Positions 1-6,753 of a stretch of DNA of 7,400 nt are shown piece by piece. The position numbers and the translations under genes are program-made. Source of the DNA: Desulfobulbaceae bacterium. Lineage in GTDB: Bacteria > Desulfobacterota > Desulfobulbia > Desulfobulbales > Desulfobulbaceae. How positions within the stretch are numbered: the stretch's first letter is position 1; each line of letters opens with the position of its first letter. A model generated the notes under the pieces. It saw nothing but the letters and a program-made list of their open reading frames with translations. It ran no database searches and was not told where the DNA came from. Location of the stretch: contig DAOVTM010000199.1 in NCBI GenBank assembly GCA_030633145.1, positions 1 to 7,400 on the forward strand, read 5' to 3'.

Positions 1-67
1 GCTCTATTTCGTCTATTTCGACTGAGCATGGTTGACTAAAAAAATAACTGCACTCTGTGGTGAAGGT

Positions 68-628
68 ATGTCCAAAAAAACACATGATATGAATCCCGCT
101 TTCAGTGCCGAGGTTATGGCCGAGCCGGGTGGCGAACATCTCAACTCCTGCTTTTCCTGCGGTGCCTGTTCCGGTGCCTGCCCGGTGAGTCAGGCCATCC
201 CTGAATTTGATCCGCGCAAAATAATCCACATGGTGCGGATGGGAATGGAAGAACGGCTACTCAAGTCAGACCTGCTCTGGTACTGCTCCAACTGCCGGAG
301 CTGTGTATTTGTCTGTCCCCAGGATGTCAGCTTTGCCGACATCATGGGTACCCTGGCTCGACTGGCCTTGAAAAAAGGCTACTGCACCGAAGAGCAACTG
401 GTTGAAAAAGGCAAGGCTGCCCAGGTGCAGCGTGACCTCTGTGTCTCCTGCCTCACCTGTGTCCGGGTCTGCCCCTGGGAAATCCCAGTAATTGACGATG
501 GTGGTTTTGCGACCATTGACGTTGCCGACTGTCGGGCTTGCGGCATCTGTGTTGCCGAATGCCCGGCCCAGGCAATCACCCTCAATGAATCCGAAGATGA
601 ACGATTGATTGCCGCCTGCGCTTATTAG
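68..628 (+). CDS. HdrC-like iron-sulfur protein with four [4Fe-4S] motifs
   Basis: This 186-residue soluble protein probably relays electrons inside a heterodisulfide-reductase-like complex. The N-terminal half has two cysteine motifs of HdrC type: C28/C31/C34/C38 followed by Pro, and C73/C76/C79/C83 followed by Pro, separated by a helical stretch containing FDPRKIIHMVRMGM as in HdrC proteins. The C-terminal half is a bacterial-ferredoxin-like 2[4Fe-4S] domain (C125/C128/C131/C135 and C155/C158/C161/C165). Classical HdrC has only the first pair, so this looks like HdrC fused to a dicluster ferredoxin. There is no signal peptide or membrane segment. I chose ATG 68, preceded by GGTGA at 59-63; TTG 32 would add 12 residues and has no ribosome-binding site. 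It lies 65 bases before the mvhD-like gene and probably shares its operon. Family placement is confident; the exact partner is inferred from neighbours. Confidence 0.85.
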   Translation: MSKKTHDMNPAFSAEVMAEPGGEHLNSCFSCGACSGACPVSQAIPEFDPRKIIHMVRMGMEERLLKSDLLWYCSNCRSCVFVCPQDVSFADIMGTLARLALKKGYCTEEQLVEKGKAAQVQRDLCVSCLTCVRVCPWEIPVIDDGGFATIDVADCRACGICVAECPAQAITLNESEDERLIAACAY

Positions 629-693
629 TCAATATCAGGCAACGACCTTTAATCGACCATAACTCATAAATAAGATAACAAGTGGAGCATCCG

Positions 694-1101
694 ATGAGTT
701 TTACCCCGGACATACGTTTATTTAGCTGTCATTACACATCCCAGCAAAGCTGTGCCGATGCGGGCAAAGAGTTGCAGGGACTGGACTTTCCCGAAAATAT
801 CAAGATGACCCGTGTTCCCTGTACCGGAAAACTGGAAATAATCACCCTGCTCAATGCCTTTGAAGACGGGGCAGACGGGGTCTATGTGGTTGGCTGCCCC
901 ACAGACGGCTGCCATAATATCAAAGGCAGCGAACGCGCAGCCAAGCGGGTTCAGGCAGTACGCGACGCACTGGCTGAGCTGGATGTGGAACCGGATCGAG
1001 CCAGGATGTATCACCTGCCTCGGGGTCTCCATCCGGAGTTTGTCCAGGCTGGCAAAGAGATGAATGAGCAGATCAGCAAAATGGGCGCTGGCCCGTTCTG
1101 A
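694..1101 (+). CDS. MvhD/FlpD-family electron-transfer iron-sulfur subunit
   Basis: This 135-residue protein belongs to the MvhD (FlpD, methyl-viologen-reducing hydrogenase delta) family. These small iron-sulfur proteins pass electrons to HdrA from hydrogenase, formate dehydrogenase or other donors. Recognisable blocks are ENIKMTRVPCTGKLE (C43), the AFEDGADGVYVVGC block (C68), DGCH (C73), and the C-terminal DRARMYHLPRG that replaces the usual RL...WISA segment. The N-terminal cysteine cluster is unusual: where MvhD has CCxxC, this protein has only C12 and then C20. I chose ATG 694 because GTGGAG at 682-687 sits 6 bases upstream; GTG 682 would itself overlap that site. It is followed 34 bases later by metV. 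No hydrogenase genes are visible, so the donor is more likely NAD(P)H or MetFV than H2, which is an inference. Confidence 0.85.
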   Translation: MSFTPDIRLFSCHYTSQQSCADAGKELQGLDFPENIKMTRVPCTGKLEIITLLNAFEDGADGVYVVGCPTDGCHNIKGSERAAKRVQAVRDALAELDVEPDRARMYHLPRGLHPEFVQAGKEMNEQISKMGAGPF

Positions 1102-1135
1102 TTCAAATATAAACGGAATTTTTCAGGAGTTTTTG

Positions 1136-1804
1136 ATGATTATTGCCGAACGAAAGCCGCTGGCTGAAATATTAGAAATGGTTCAGGATTGCAAAAAAAT
1201 CCTTGTCCTTGCCTGCCGGGGGTGTGTAACAGTATGTTCCGCCGGTGGTGAACGGGAGGCCGAGATCCTGGCATCCCTTATCCGTCTTGGTCTGAAAAAA
1301 GCGGGCAAAGAGGCTGAGGTGGTTGATGACTCTCTTGTCCGTCAGTGCGACCGTGAGTACATTGACACCATTGACCGCTTCAAAGGGAAATATGATGCAA
1401 TTGTCTCCACTGCCTGCGGTGTCGGTGTCAATTTTATCGCCAACCTGCGCCCGGACGAGAATGTTTTTCCGGCTCTGAACACCACCTTTTTGGGCGGATC
1501 TGCTGAACAGGGTGTGTGGAGCGAACAGTGTGCCGGTTGCGGTGACTGTGTCCTCCACCTCACCGGAGGACTCTGCCCGGTGGCTCGCTGCGCCAAGAGC
1601 CTGATGAATGGACCCTGCGGCGGTTCTGTGGACGGTCGCTGCGAAATCCACTCTGAGGTGGACTGTGTCTGGCAGATGATCTATGATCGTATGGGCCGAC
1701 TGAATCGACAGGATGAGCTGAATAAACCAGCTCCGATCCGCGACTGGTCCACAGCAGGACACGGCGGCCCTCGCACCCAGATTCGGGAAGAACTGACGGT
1801 TTAA
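1136..1804 (+). CDS. metV: MetV, cysteine-rich partner of methylenetetrahydrofolate reductase
   Basis: This 222-residue protein matches the MTHFR C-terminal zinc/iron-sulfur-binding family (MetV). In acetogens and other Wood-Ljungdahl organisms MetV pairs with MetF to reduce methylene-tetrahydrofolate to methyl-tetrahydrofolate. Visible features are an N-terminal CRGCVTVC motif (C27/C30/C34), STACGVGVNF around C94, a CAGCGDC block (C132/C135/C138), then CPVARC and the family signature LMNGPCGG, continuing to C169 and the DCVW motif (C177). ATG 1136 has a good ribosome-binding site, AGGAG at 1125-1129, 6 bases upstream. The operon partners (HdrC-like and MvhD-like) match Hdr-linked MetFV complexes known from acetogens. 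metF is absent downstream and, if in this operon, must lie before the window. A strong terminator follows. Confidence 0.92.
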   Translation: MIIAERKPLAEILEMVQDCKKILVLACRGCVTVCSAGGEREAEILASLIRLGLKKAGKEAEVVDDSLVRQCDREYIDTIDRFKGKYDAIVSTACGVGVNFIANLRPDENVFPALNTTFLGGSAEQGVWSEQCAGCGDCVLHLTGGLCPVARCAKSLMNGPCGGSVDGRCEIHSEVDCVWQMIYDRMGRLNRQDELNKPAPIRDWSTAGHGGPRTQIREELTV

Positions 1805-1845
1805 ACACAGAACACAGGGCTGCCTGTAGTTGTCATTTTTACTCA

Positions 1846-1875
1846 GGGACACCTTGCAAAGGTGTCCCTTTTTTT
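1846..1875 (+). terminator. Rho-independent terminator after metV
   Basis: A perfect 10-bp stem (GGGACACCTT at 1846-1855 with AAGGTGTCCC at 1859-1868) encloses a 3-base GCA loop and is followed directly by seven T. It should end the hdr-mvhD-metV transcript. It lies only 12 bases before the moeA start codon, so it could also limit read-through into moeA. A smaller hairpin (ACAGG/CCTGT, 1814-1827) precedes it. Confidence 0.9.
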
Positions 1876-1887
1876 ATCTATTTTTTT

Positions 1888-3117
1888 ATGAAAAACACCT
1901 CTTATCAGACAGTTCAACTGACCCTTGCTCAAGCCTGGTCAGCCATTGCCGCAGAAATATCCCCAACAGAGACGGAACAGGTTGCAGTGGGCAAGGCCCT
2001 GTGGCGCGTAACTGCAACTCCCCTCCATACCTCACGACCAAAACCATCCTACAGCCAATCCACCCGTGACGGATTTGCCCTCTCCTCCACACCCCAGGCA
2101 ACGAATAGTGGTCAGGCTGTCTTTCATTTGAGTGGAGAGATTGCCGCAGGTTCATTAGAGGTGAAGAAGCTGAAGCCCGGTCATGCTGTACGGATCATGA
2201 CCGGAGCCATGGTGCCGGATAACTGTGAGCGGGTCATCCCCTTTGAGGTCTGTCGTGAACATCCGGGGACAGTGGCAATCCCGTTGAGCGAACTCAATAG
2301 CGAGTACCACTATATCAGGCACAGGGGAAGTGATATCCGGGAAGGTGCCCTTATTGTTGAGACTGGTACACGCCTGCGCCCGGCTCATCTCCTGACCCTG
2401 GCTGAAAATGGTTCAACGACATTGCCTGTATCCAGGAAACCCGCAGTCGCCATCCTGTGCAGCGGCAGTGAACTGGTCGAGGTCGGGACGGTGGTGCGCC
2501 CCGGTCAAAAAATCTCAGGCAATTCAATCCTGCTGGCTGCATTGCTGCAGTCATACGGAGCCGCTTGCTCCAGATCCGTTACCGTGGATGATGAACCCGA
2601 GCTGATCACCACAGAGCTGCGCCGGATGCTCGCTGCAAAACCGGACATGATTATTACCACCGGCGGCATGGGCCCAGGCAGGTTTGACCTGATGGAACAG
2701 GTCTTTGCCCGGCTTGGCGGCAGGGTTGTCTATAGCCAGCTCAAGGTGCGTCCGGGCAAGGCCACCCTGCTGGGTATCATTGAGCAGATACCATTTTTTG
2801 CCCTGCCCGGCCCGCCACCGGCGGTTCGCCTTCTCTTCCATGAGTTGATCGTCCCAGCCCTGAGCAGTATCAAGGGGTGTGCCGCCAACCCTAACCAACT
2901 GATTGATGCGGTTCTGGAAACAACGGTTCCATTGAAAGAGAGTTCCTACCTGAATTTGACAGGGGCGGTGCTACGGATTGAAAAAGGGAACCTGCTGGTC
3001 AGACCGGCCAAACGGCATGAAGCGATAGATGCGATCATCCATCTTTCCGCTCAAAAATCGCCCCTGGAAGCGGGTGACATGGTTAAGATACGGCTTACAC
3101 AGTCCGGCACTTCCTAA
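1888..3117 (+). CDS. moeA: MoeA-family molybdopterin molybdenumtransferase, divergent
   Basis: This 409-residue protein has full MoeA length and domain order. MoeA inserts molybdate into adenylylated molybdopterin to make the molybdenum cofactor in the cytoplasm. Conserved landmarks are STRDGFA at 59-65 (the SAMDGYA position, with the Asp retained), RIMTGAMVP at 102-110, the RGSDIREG block at 146-153, CSGSELVEVG at 191-200, TGGMGPGRFD at 258-267, RPGK at 288-291 and LPGPPPAV at 306-313. The last two blocks differ from the usual GGVSVGxxD and LPGNPVSA. ATG 1888 is the only plausible early start and gives a normal MoeA N-terminus, but it has no Shine-Dalgarno sequence. The cofactor would serve enzymes such as formate dehydrogenase, which would fit the adjacent one-carbon genes; that link is inferred. 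A MoeA paralogue with another role is possible. Confidence 0.85.
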   Translation: MKNTSYQTVQLTLAQAWSAIAAEISPTETEQVAVGKALWRVTATPLHTSRPKPSYSQSTRDGFALSSTPQATNSGQAVFHLSGEIAAGSLEVKKLKPGHAVRIMTGAMVPDNCERVIPFEVCREHPGTVAIPLSELNSEYHYIRHRGSDIREGALIVETGTRLRPAHLLTLAENGSTTLPVSRKPAVAILCSGSELVEVGTVVRPGQKISGNSILLAALLQSYGAACSRSVTVDDEPELITTELRRMLAAKPDMIITTGGMGPGRFDLMEQVFARLGGRVVYSQLKVRPGKATLLGIIEQIPFFALPGPPPAVRLLFHELIVPALSSIKGCAANPNQLIDAVLETTVPLKESSYLNLTGAVLRIEKGNLLVRPAKRHEAIDAIIHLSAQKSPLEAGDMVKIRLTQSGTS

Positions 3118-3152
3118 ACGTACAAAACACAAACTGCAAAGAGCAACTGCTT

Positions 3153-3800
3153 ATGGGCCGAGGACAAAAAATCGACAGGGAACAGTTACGGGTAACCATC
3201 CTTGAAGTGGCAACTGAGCTAATCAACACCAAGGGGATGGAGCAGCTCACTATTAGAAAAATCGCCGGTGAAATAGGCTGTGCCATCGGCACGATCTATA
3301 ATGTATTCAGGAACCTTGATGCAATTATCCTGACCATTAATGCTGCCACCATGAGCAGACTGTATGCACGGCTGGAGGGAGAGAGCAACCGGGATAACGT
3401 CCCGATTACCGCCTTAATCAGCCTGGGACAGTCTTATGTTGCATTCAGCCGAGAAAATTTTCACCTCTGGAGTATGCTGGTTGACCATAAGCTGGCTCCC
3501 GGCAACACACTTCCAGACTGGTTTCAGGAAAAAATTGATGCCCTTTTTACCCTGGTCAGCAGGATGGTAGCACCGCTGGTGGACAATGATCAAGAGAGGG
3601 CGGAACGTGCGGCCAGGGTTCTGTGGGCAGGTCTGCACGGGGTCTGCTCGCTGGCAGTGAGCGGCAAACTGGATGCAGTGCAAGCGGAATCAGCCGATGT
3701 GCTGGCCGAATCCCTGGTACGCAACTATTTACAGGGCTTACAGATGGAGACAGAGCCGCCTGAAATAATTACTGACAGCGAAGAAAAGCAGCCTGCATGA
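3153..3800 (+). CDS. TetR/AcrR-family transcriptional regulator
   Basis: This 215-residue protein is a predicted DNA-binding repressor. Residues 12-57 form a TetR N-terminal domain, with the helix-turn-helix at about 32-52 (LTIRKIAGEIGCAIGTIYNV) followed by the typical F-x-N-L-x-x-I continuation. The C-terminal ligand and dimerisation half carries WAGLHG at 158-163, typical of the WHG-type TetR C-terminal domain. The last 20 residues are acidic and polar. It lies 35 bases after moeA on the same strand and may be co-transcribed with it. The ribosome-binding site (AAAGAG at 3138-3143) is weak. Its final 32 bases overlap the 3' end of the opposing lipoprotein gene. The ligand and target cannot be told from sequence. 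Confidence 0.9.
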   Translation: MGRGQKIDREQLRVTILEVATELINTKGMEQLTIRKIAGEIGCAIGTIYNVFRNLDAIILTINAATMSRLYARLEGESNRDNVPITALISLGQSYVAFSRENFHLWSMLVDHKLAPGNTLPDWFQEKIDALFTLVSRMVAPLVDNDQERAERAARVLWAGLHGVCSLAVSGKLDAVQAESADVLAESLVRNYLQGLQMETEPPEIITDSEEKQPA

Positions 3801-4260
3801 CAATGGGATAATTGAAACTGATGTCTGCGTTACCCCACTCCTTATAGCCCAGTGTAACCCATTCCCCCTGCTCGGTCCATTCTTCATGGCCGAATTTCCA
3901 GCCAAACCATCGTTCGCGGCTATTATACTCCCGCTCAGGCCCGTAATAGACAAACTGCAGCCCCTCGTCATCCTCAGCCTGCCTGCTTCCGCCGATGAGC
4001 AGCCTGTTTGCACCCAACAGCTGTGCCTCTGTTTCCACCCATTGGGCAATGGTTTTCCCGCTGGAATTCTCGGGCAGCCAGACCAGAAGATGGGCAAAAA
4101 CATTGCAGCTTACCGGTATCTTCTGCGGCTGAAATGAAGGAATGGCGGTTTTTGTGGGTTGGTATTTCTTTCCCCTGTGCGTATGCGGATTTTTCCCTCC
4201 GCAACCAGCCAACAAAACCAGAGCCAGGACAAAGACAATAATCTGACAGCATCTCCCCAT
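3769..4260 (-). CDS. Predicted lipoprotein of unknown function
   Basis: This 163-residue protein has a bacterial lipoprotein signal: a short N-terminus, a hydrophobic stretch (IIVFVLALVLL) and the lipobox LLAGC, with C20 as the lipidated residue. A Gly/Lys/His-rich linker follows. The mature part, from about residue 50, is rich in Trp and Tyr (WLPENSSGKTIAQWVETEAQ, FVYYGPERE, WFGWKFGHEEW) and has no domain I recognise. The start is well supported: the minus strand has AGGAGT (plus 4267-4272) 6 bases before the ATG. It points away from the EamA gene and converges with the TetR gene, overlapping its end by 32 bases, so no terminator fits between them. It is probably envelope-anchored; its function is unknown. 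Confidence 0.8.
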   Translation of the reverse strand: MGRCCQIIVFVLALVLLAGCGGKNPHTHRGKKYQPTKTAIPSFQPQKIPVSCNVFAHLLVWLPENSSGKTIAQWVETEAQLLGANRLLIGGSRQAEDDEGLQFVYYGPEREYNSRERWFGWKFGHEEWTEQGEWVTLGYKEWGNADISFNYPIVMQAAFLRCQ

Positions 4261-4357
4261 AATCTTACTCCTGTGAACATTTTTTTTTACTTCTTTTTAT
4301 TGCAGTCAATACTATTATTGTTTGCCAGGAAGGGCAAGCATTTATTATAAGACAGCA

Positions 4358-5257
4358 ATGAGGACAAAAAAACACTTCACAATGATTGCCGACCTCCAGC
4401 TCCTACTGGTCGCAGCGGTCTGGGGACTCGGCTTTGTCGCCCAGCGGGTCGGCATGGAGTACCTCGGCCCCTATACCTTTAACGGCATCCGTTTCCTTCT
4501 GGGAGGTCTCTGTCTGCTTCCCCTGGTTCTTCGTTCAGGACAGAACCGACCTTGTACATCCAGCCAGGTATCCCTCCCCCTTGCCGGGCTTGCTGCGGGT
4601 ATGGTGCTATTTGCGGGTGCAACCCTTCAACAAATCGGTATCCAATATACCACGGCTGGTAAGGCCGGTTTTATCACCGGCTTATATGTGGTTATTGTCC
4701 CGATCCTGGGTATCTTTTTCCGCCAGACCACCTCAGGAGCCACCTGGTTCGGTGCCTTGTTGGCAATCATAGGCATGTATCTACTCAGCTGTAGCGAGGC
4801 CCTCAACATTGCTCCAGGCGATCTACTCGTCCTGTGCGGGGCATTTTTCTGGGCCGTGCATGTCCTGCTCCTGGGCTATCTTTCCTCCCGAACCATTCCT
4901 ATACAACTGGCCATGTTCCAATTTTTTACCTGCGGCCTGTTGTGTCTCTTTATCGGACTCTTGGTGGAAGAGGTTTCCCTTGGTGCTATCCGGGATGCTG
5001 CCGTTCCCATCCTGTACGGCGGGATCATCTCGGTGGGAGCCGGTTACACCCTGCAGGTGGTGGCTCAACAACGGACACACCCTTCTCACGCTGCCATCCT
5101 CCTCGCCCTGGAGTCTGTCTTTGCCGCTCTCGGTGGATGGCTGCTACTGGAGGAACAACTTACAACCAGGGGTTTGATCGGCTGTGGGTTAATGCTGACC
5201 GGAATGCTTGTCTCCCAACTCTTGAACCTGCAGGGAAAAAGAAAAACAGCTCGATAG
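4358..5257 (+). CDS. EamA/DMT-superfamily transporter
   Basis: This 299-residue inner-membrane protein has the two-repeat, ten-helix layout of EamA drug/metabolite transporters. Repeat one begins with LLLVAAVWGLGFVAQR and includes TTAGKAGFITGLYVVIVPIL at about 98-117. Repeat two starts near GDLLVLCGAFFWAVHVL at 154-170 and ends with the typical ALESVFAALGGWLLLEEQL at 250-268. The C-terminus is short and basic, placing it in the cytoplasm. The start is uncertain: ATG 4358 gives the usual short leader, ATG 4382 gives a protein beginning MIADLQ, and neither has a clear Shine-Dalgarno sequence. A TATTAT box at 4343-4348 lies so close to ATG 4358 that a very short or leaderless mRNA is possible. 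The substrate is unknown; family members export amino acids, nucleosides or other small metabolites. Confidence 0.9.
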   Translation: MRTKKHFTMIADLQLLLVAAVWGLGFVAQRVGMEYLGPYTFNGIRFLLGGLCLLPLVLRSGQNRPCTSSQVSLPLAGLAAGMVLFAGATLQQIGIQYTTAGKAGFITGLYVVIVPILGIFFRQTTSGATWFGALLAIIGMYLLSCSEALNIAPGDLLVLCGAFFWAVHVLLLGYLSSRTIPIQLAMFQFFTCGLLCLFIGLLVEEVSLGAIRDAAVPILYGGIISVGAGYTLQVVAQQRTHPSHAAILLALESVFAALGGWLLLEEQLTTRGLIGCGLMLTGMLVSQLLNLQGKRKTAR

Positions 5258-5292
5258 TACAATCGTTTTTTTGTCTTTGAGAGAAGAGAAAA

Positions 5293-6369
5293 GTGTATTA
5301 TGGTACCCCCATGCTGATAAATCTTGCCTCCGTTGTCGTAATCGTTGCCGGTATCATGGCCGCAAAAAGTATAGTTATCCCCTTTCTCCTGGCTGCCTTC
5401 CTCTCAATGATCTGCGCCCCGCCGCTCTACTGGCTGCGGGTAAAAGGGGTTCCCAACCTGGTCTCGATCATGCTCCTTGTTCTGATCGTCATCTTCCTTG
5501 AAACCCTGTTGGCAGGACTTGTCAGCAGCTCAATGGGGGAGTTCTCCAGGCAGTTGCCCACCTACCAGCACCGCTTGAACATCATCACCAGAGAGCTTAT
5601 CTTCTGGGGCAGTGAACACGGTATCGAGCTGACCGAAGCGATTATCCAGGATCAGTTTGATCCGGGTAAGCTGATGCGGATGGCGGCTAACATGCTCAAC
5701 AACCTGTTTGGGGTGCTGACCAACACCTTTATGATCATGGTGACTTTCATCTTTATCCTCCTGGAAGCCACCGGCTTTCCGGATAAAATCAGGGCGATGA
5801 CCGATGATTATGATATCTACCTGCGGGAATACGGCAAAATCATCCGGGGGGTTAACCGCTATCTCGGCCTCAAGGTCATCACCAGTCTGGCCACTGGCAG
5901 TATTATCTATCTCGGCCTGACCATCATCGGGGTTGACTTTGCCCTGATGTGGGCGGTGGTGGCCTTTCTCCTCAACTTTGTCCCTACCATAGGCTCCATT
6001 ATTGCCTCAGTGCCACCCGTGCTGCTGGCACTGGTTCAGTTAAGTCCGGCATACGCCCTGGCAACCGCTGGACTTTATCTTGTAACCAATATCACCATTG
6101 GCAACTTTGTTGAACCCAGGGTCATGGGGTCTGGGGTCGGCCTGTCAGCCCTGGTGATTTTCATATCCCTGGTTTTCTGGGGCTGGGTGCTGGGACCGGT
6201 GGGAATGCTGCTGTCCGTTCCCCTGACCATGACCCTGAAAATTGCCCTGTCCAACTCTGATGATACCCACCATCTTGCCCTGCTCCTCGGTTCTAACAAT
6301 GAGGCGGCAAGGGTAGTATCCGCTAAAAAACAATTAACAGAAGAGAGTGCTGATAATGAAAAAAATTGA
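5293..6369 (+). CDS. AI-2E family transporter (TqsA/YdiK-like)
   Basis: This 358-residue multi-spanning inner-membrane protein is of the AI-2E (PF01594) type. The layout is standard: hydrophobic helices at 8-40 and 54-78, a polar helical middle segment (about 82-135), then C-terminal helices containing LNFVPTIGSIIASVPPVLLA at 227-246, GNFVEPRVMGSGVGLSALV at 270-288 and FWGWVLGPVGMLLSVPLTM at 295-313, all close to TqsA-type signatures. GTG 5293 is chosen because a GAGAG run at 5279-5283 lies 9 bases upstream; ATG 5311 is the alternative. Relatives export autoinducer-2 or act as Na+/H+ antiporters, so the name does not establish the substrate. It follows the EamA gene by 35 bases and overlaps the cupin gene by 14, consistent with co-transcription. 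Confidence 0.92.
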   Translation: MYYGTPMLINLASVVVIVAGIMAAKSIVIPFLLAAFLSMICAPPLYWLRVKGVPNLVSIMLLVLIVIFLETLLAGLVSSSMGEFSRQLPTYQHRLNIITRELIFWGSEHGIELTEAIIQDQFDPGKLMRMAANMLNNLFGVLTNTFMIMVTFIFILLEATGFPDKIRAMTDDYDIYLREYGKIIRGVNRYLGLKVITSLATGSIIYLGLTIIGVDFALMWAVVAFLLNFVPTIGSIIASVPPVLLALVQLSPAYALATAGLYLVTNITIGNFVEPRVMGSGVGLSALVIFISLVFWGWVLGPVGMLLSVPLTMTLKIALSNSDDTHHLALLLGSNNEAARVVSAKKQLTEESADNEKN

Positions 6370-6673
6370 CCTTGAAGAGAGCCGTGAATTCAATCCCCTG
6401 GGCATGAAGAGTATTGTCCTCCATGATTCGGAGCATTTTAAGATCCTCAACTTTAACATCAAGGGAGGGCATATTTTTCCAGTCCACTCCCATGATCGTG
6501 ATGGACAGCTAAGTATCCTGGTCAGTGATGGGGAATGTGCCTTTCTGGCGGATGAGGGGGCAACCATCCCCGCAAAAATCGGGGACATGCTGGTTGCGGA
6601 TATTCGGGAACCCCATGGAGTACGGGCGGATACCGATATGCGGATTGTGGTTACTATTGCTCCACCTATTTAA
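6356..6673 (+). CDS. Small single-domain cupin protein
   Basis: This 105-residue protein forms a single conserved beta-barrel cupin. Motif 1 reads GHIFPVHSHDRDGQ, giving metal ligands H44 and H46, with Gln51 where many cupins have Glu. Motif 2 reads GDMLVADIREPHGV, giving the third histidine, H87. A divalent metal site is therefore likely, but neither an enzymatic role nor a sensor role can be assigned. ATG 6356 is chosen over GTG 6347 because AAGAGAG (6341-6347) lies 8 bases upstream. The start is inside the 3' end of the transporter gene (14-base overlap), suggesting translational coupling. After its stop the base composition becomes AT-richer. Confidence 0.85.
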   Translation: MKKIDLEESREFNPLGMKSIVLHDSEHFKILNFNIKGGHIFPVHSHDRDGQLSILVSDGECAFLADEGATIPAKIGDMLVADIREPHGVRADTDMRIVVTIAPPI

Positions 6674-6706
6674 GAGTTCGCAGTGATTATAAATGAAAAA
6701 GTTAAA

Positions 6707-6735
6707 TTGACAAAGTTCACATTTTTGTTTACTTT
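6707..6735 (+). promoter_or_regulatory. Sigma-70-like promoter before the toxin remnant
   Basis: TTGACA (6707-6712, a perfect -35 box) is followed after 17 bases by TACTTT (6730-6735, a moderate -10 box). Transcription would begin near 6742, about 12 bases before the ATG at 6754. Two copies of a 12-bp repeat overlap the -10 region. This is a sequence-match prediction only. Confidence 0.45.
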
Positions 6736-6745
6736 TTTGTTTACT
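6722..6745. repeat. Two tandem 12-bp AT-rich repeats, possible operator
   Basis: TTTTTGTTTACT occurs twice in perfect tandem (6722-6733 and 6734-6745), with a partial third copy (TTTT) after it. The repeats cover the predicted -10 box and start point of the toxin-remnant promoter. That placement would suit an autoregulatory antitoxin operator, but low-complexity T-runs could also give this by chance. Confidence 0.5.
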
Positions 6746-6753
6746 TTTTATAT

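Noticed and set aside
1172..1852. A 226-codon open frame on the minus strand opposite metV
   Set aside because: It lies antisense to a clearly recognised MetV, has no recognisable domain, and runs through the terminator hairpin; it is a shadow of GC-rich codon usage.
4319..4340. Hairpin TGTTTGCC / GGCAAGCA upstream of the EamA gene
   Set aside because: An 8-bp stem with one wobble and a six-base loop, no T-run and no match to a known riboswitch; too weak to call a regulatory element.
5252..5272. CGAT-AGTACA-ATCG followed by seven T after the EamA gene
   Set aside because: The stem is only 4 bp and overlaps the stop codon; unlikely to terminate well, and the next gene is close enough to be co-transcribed.
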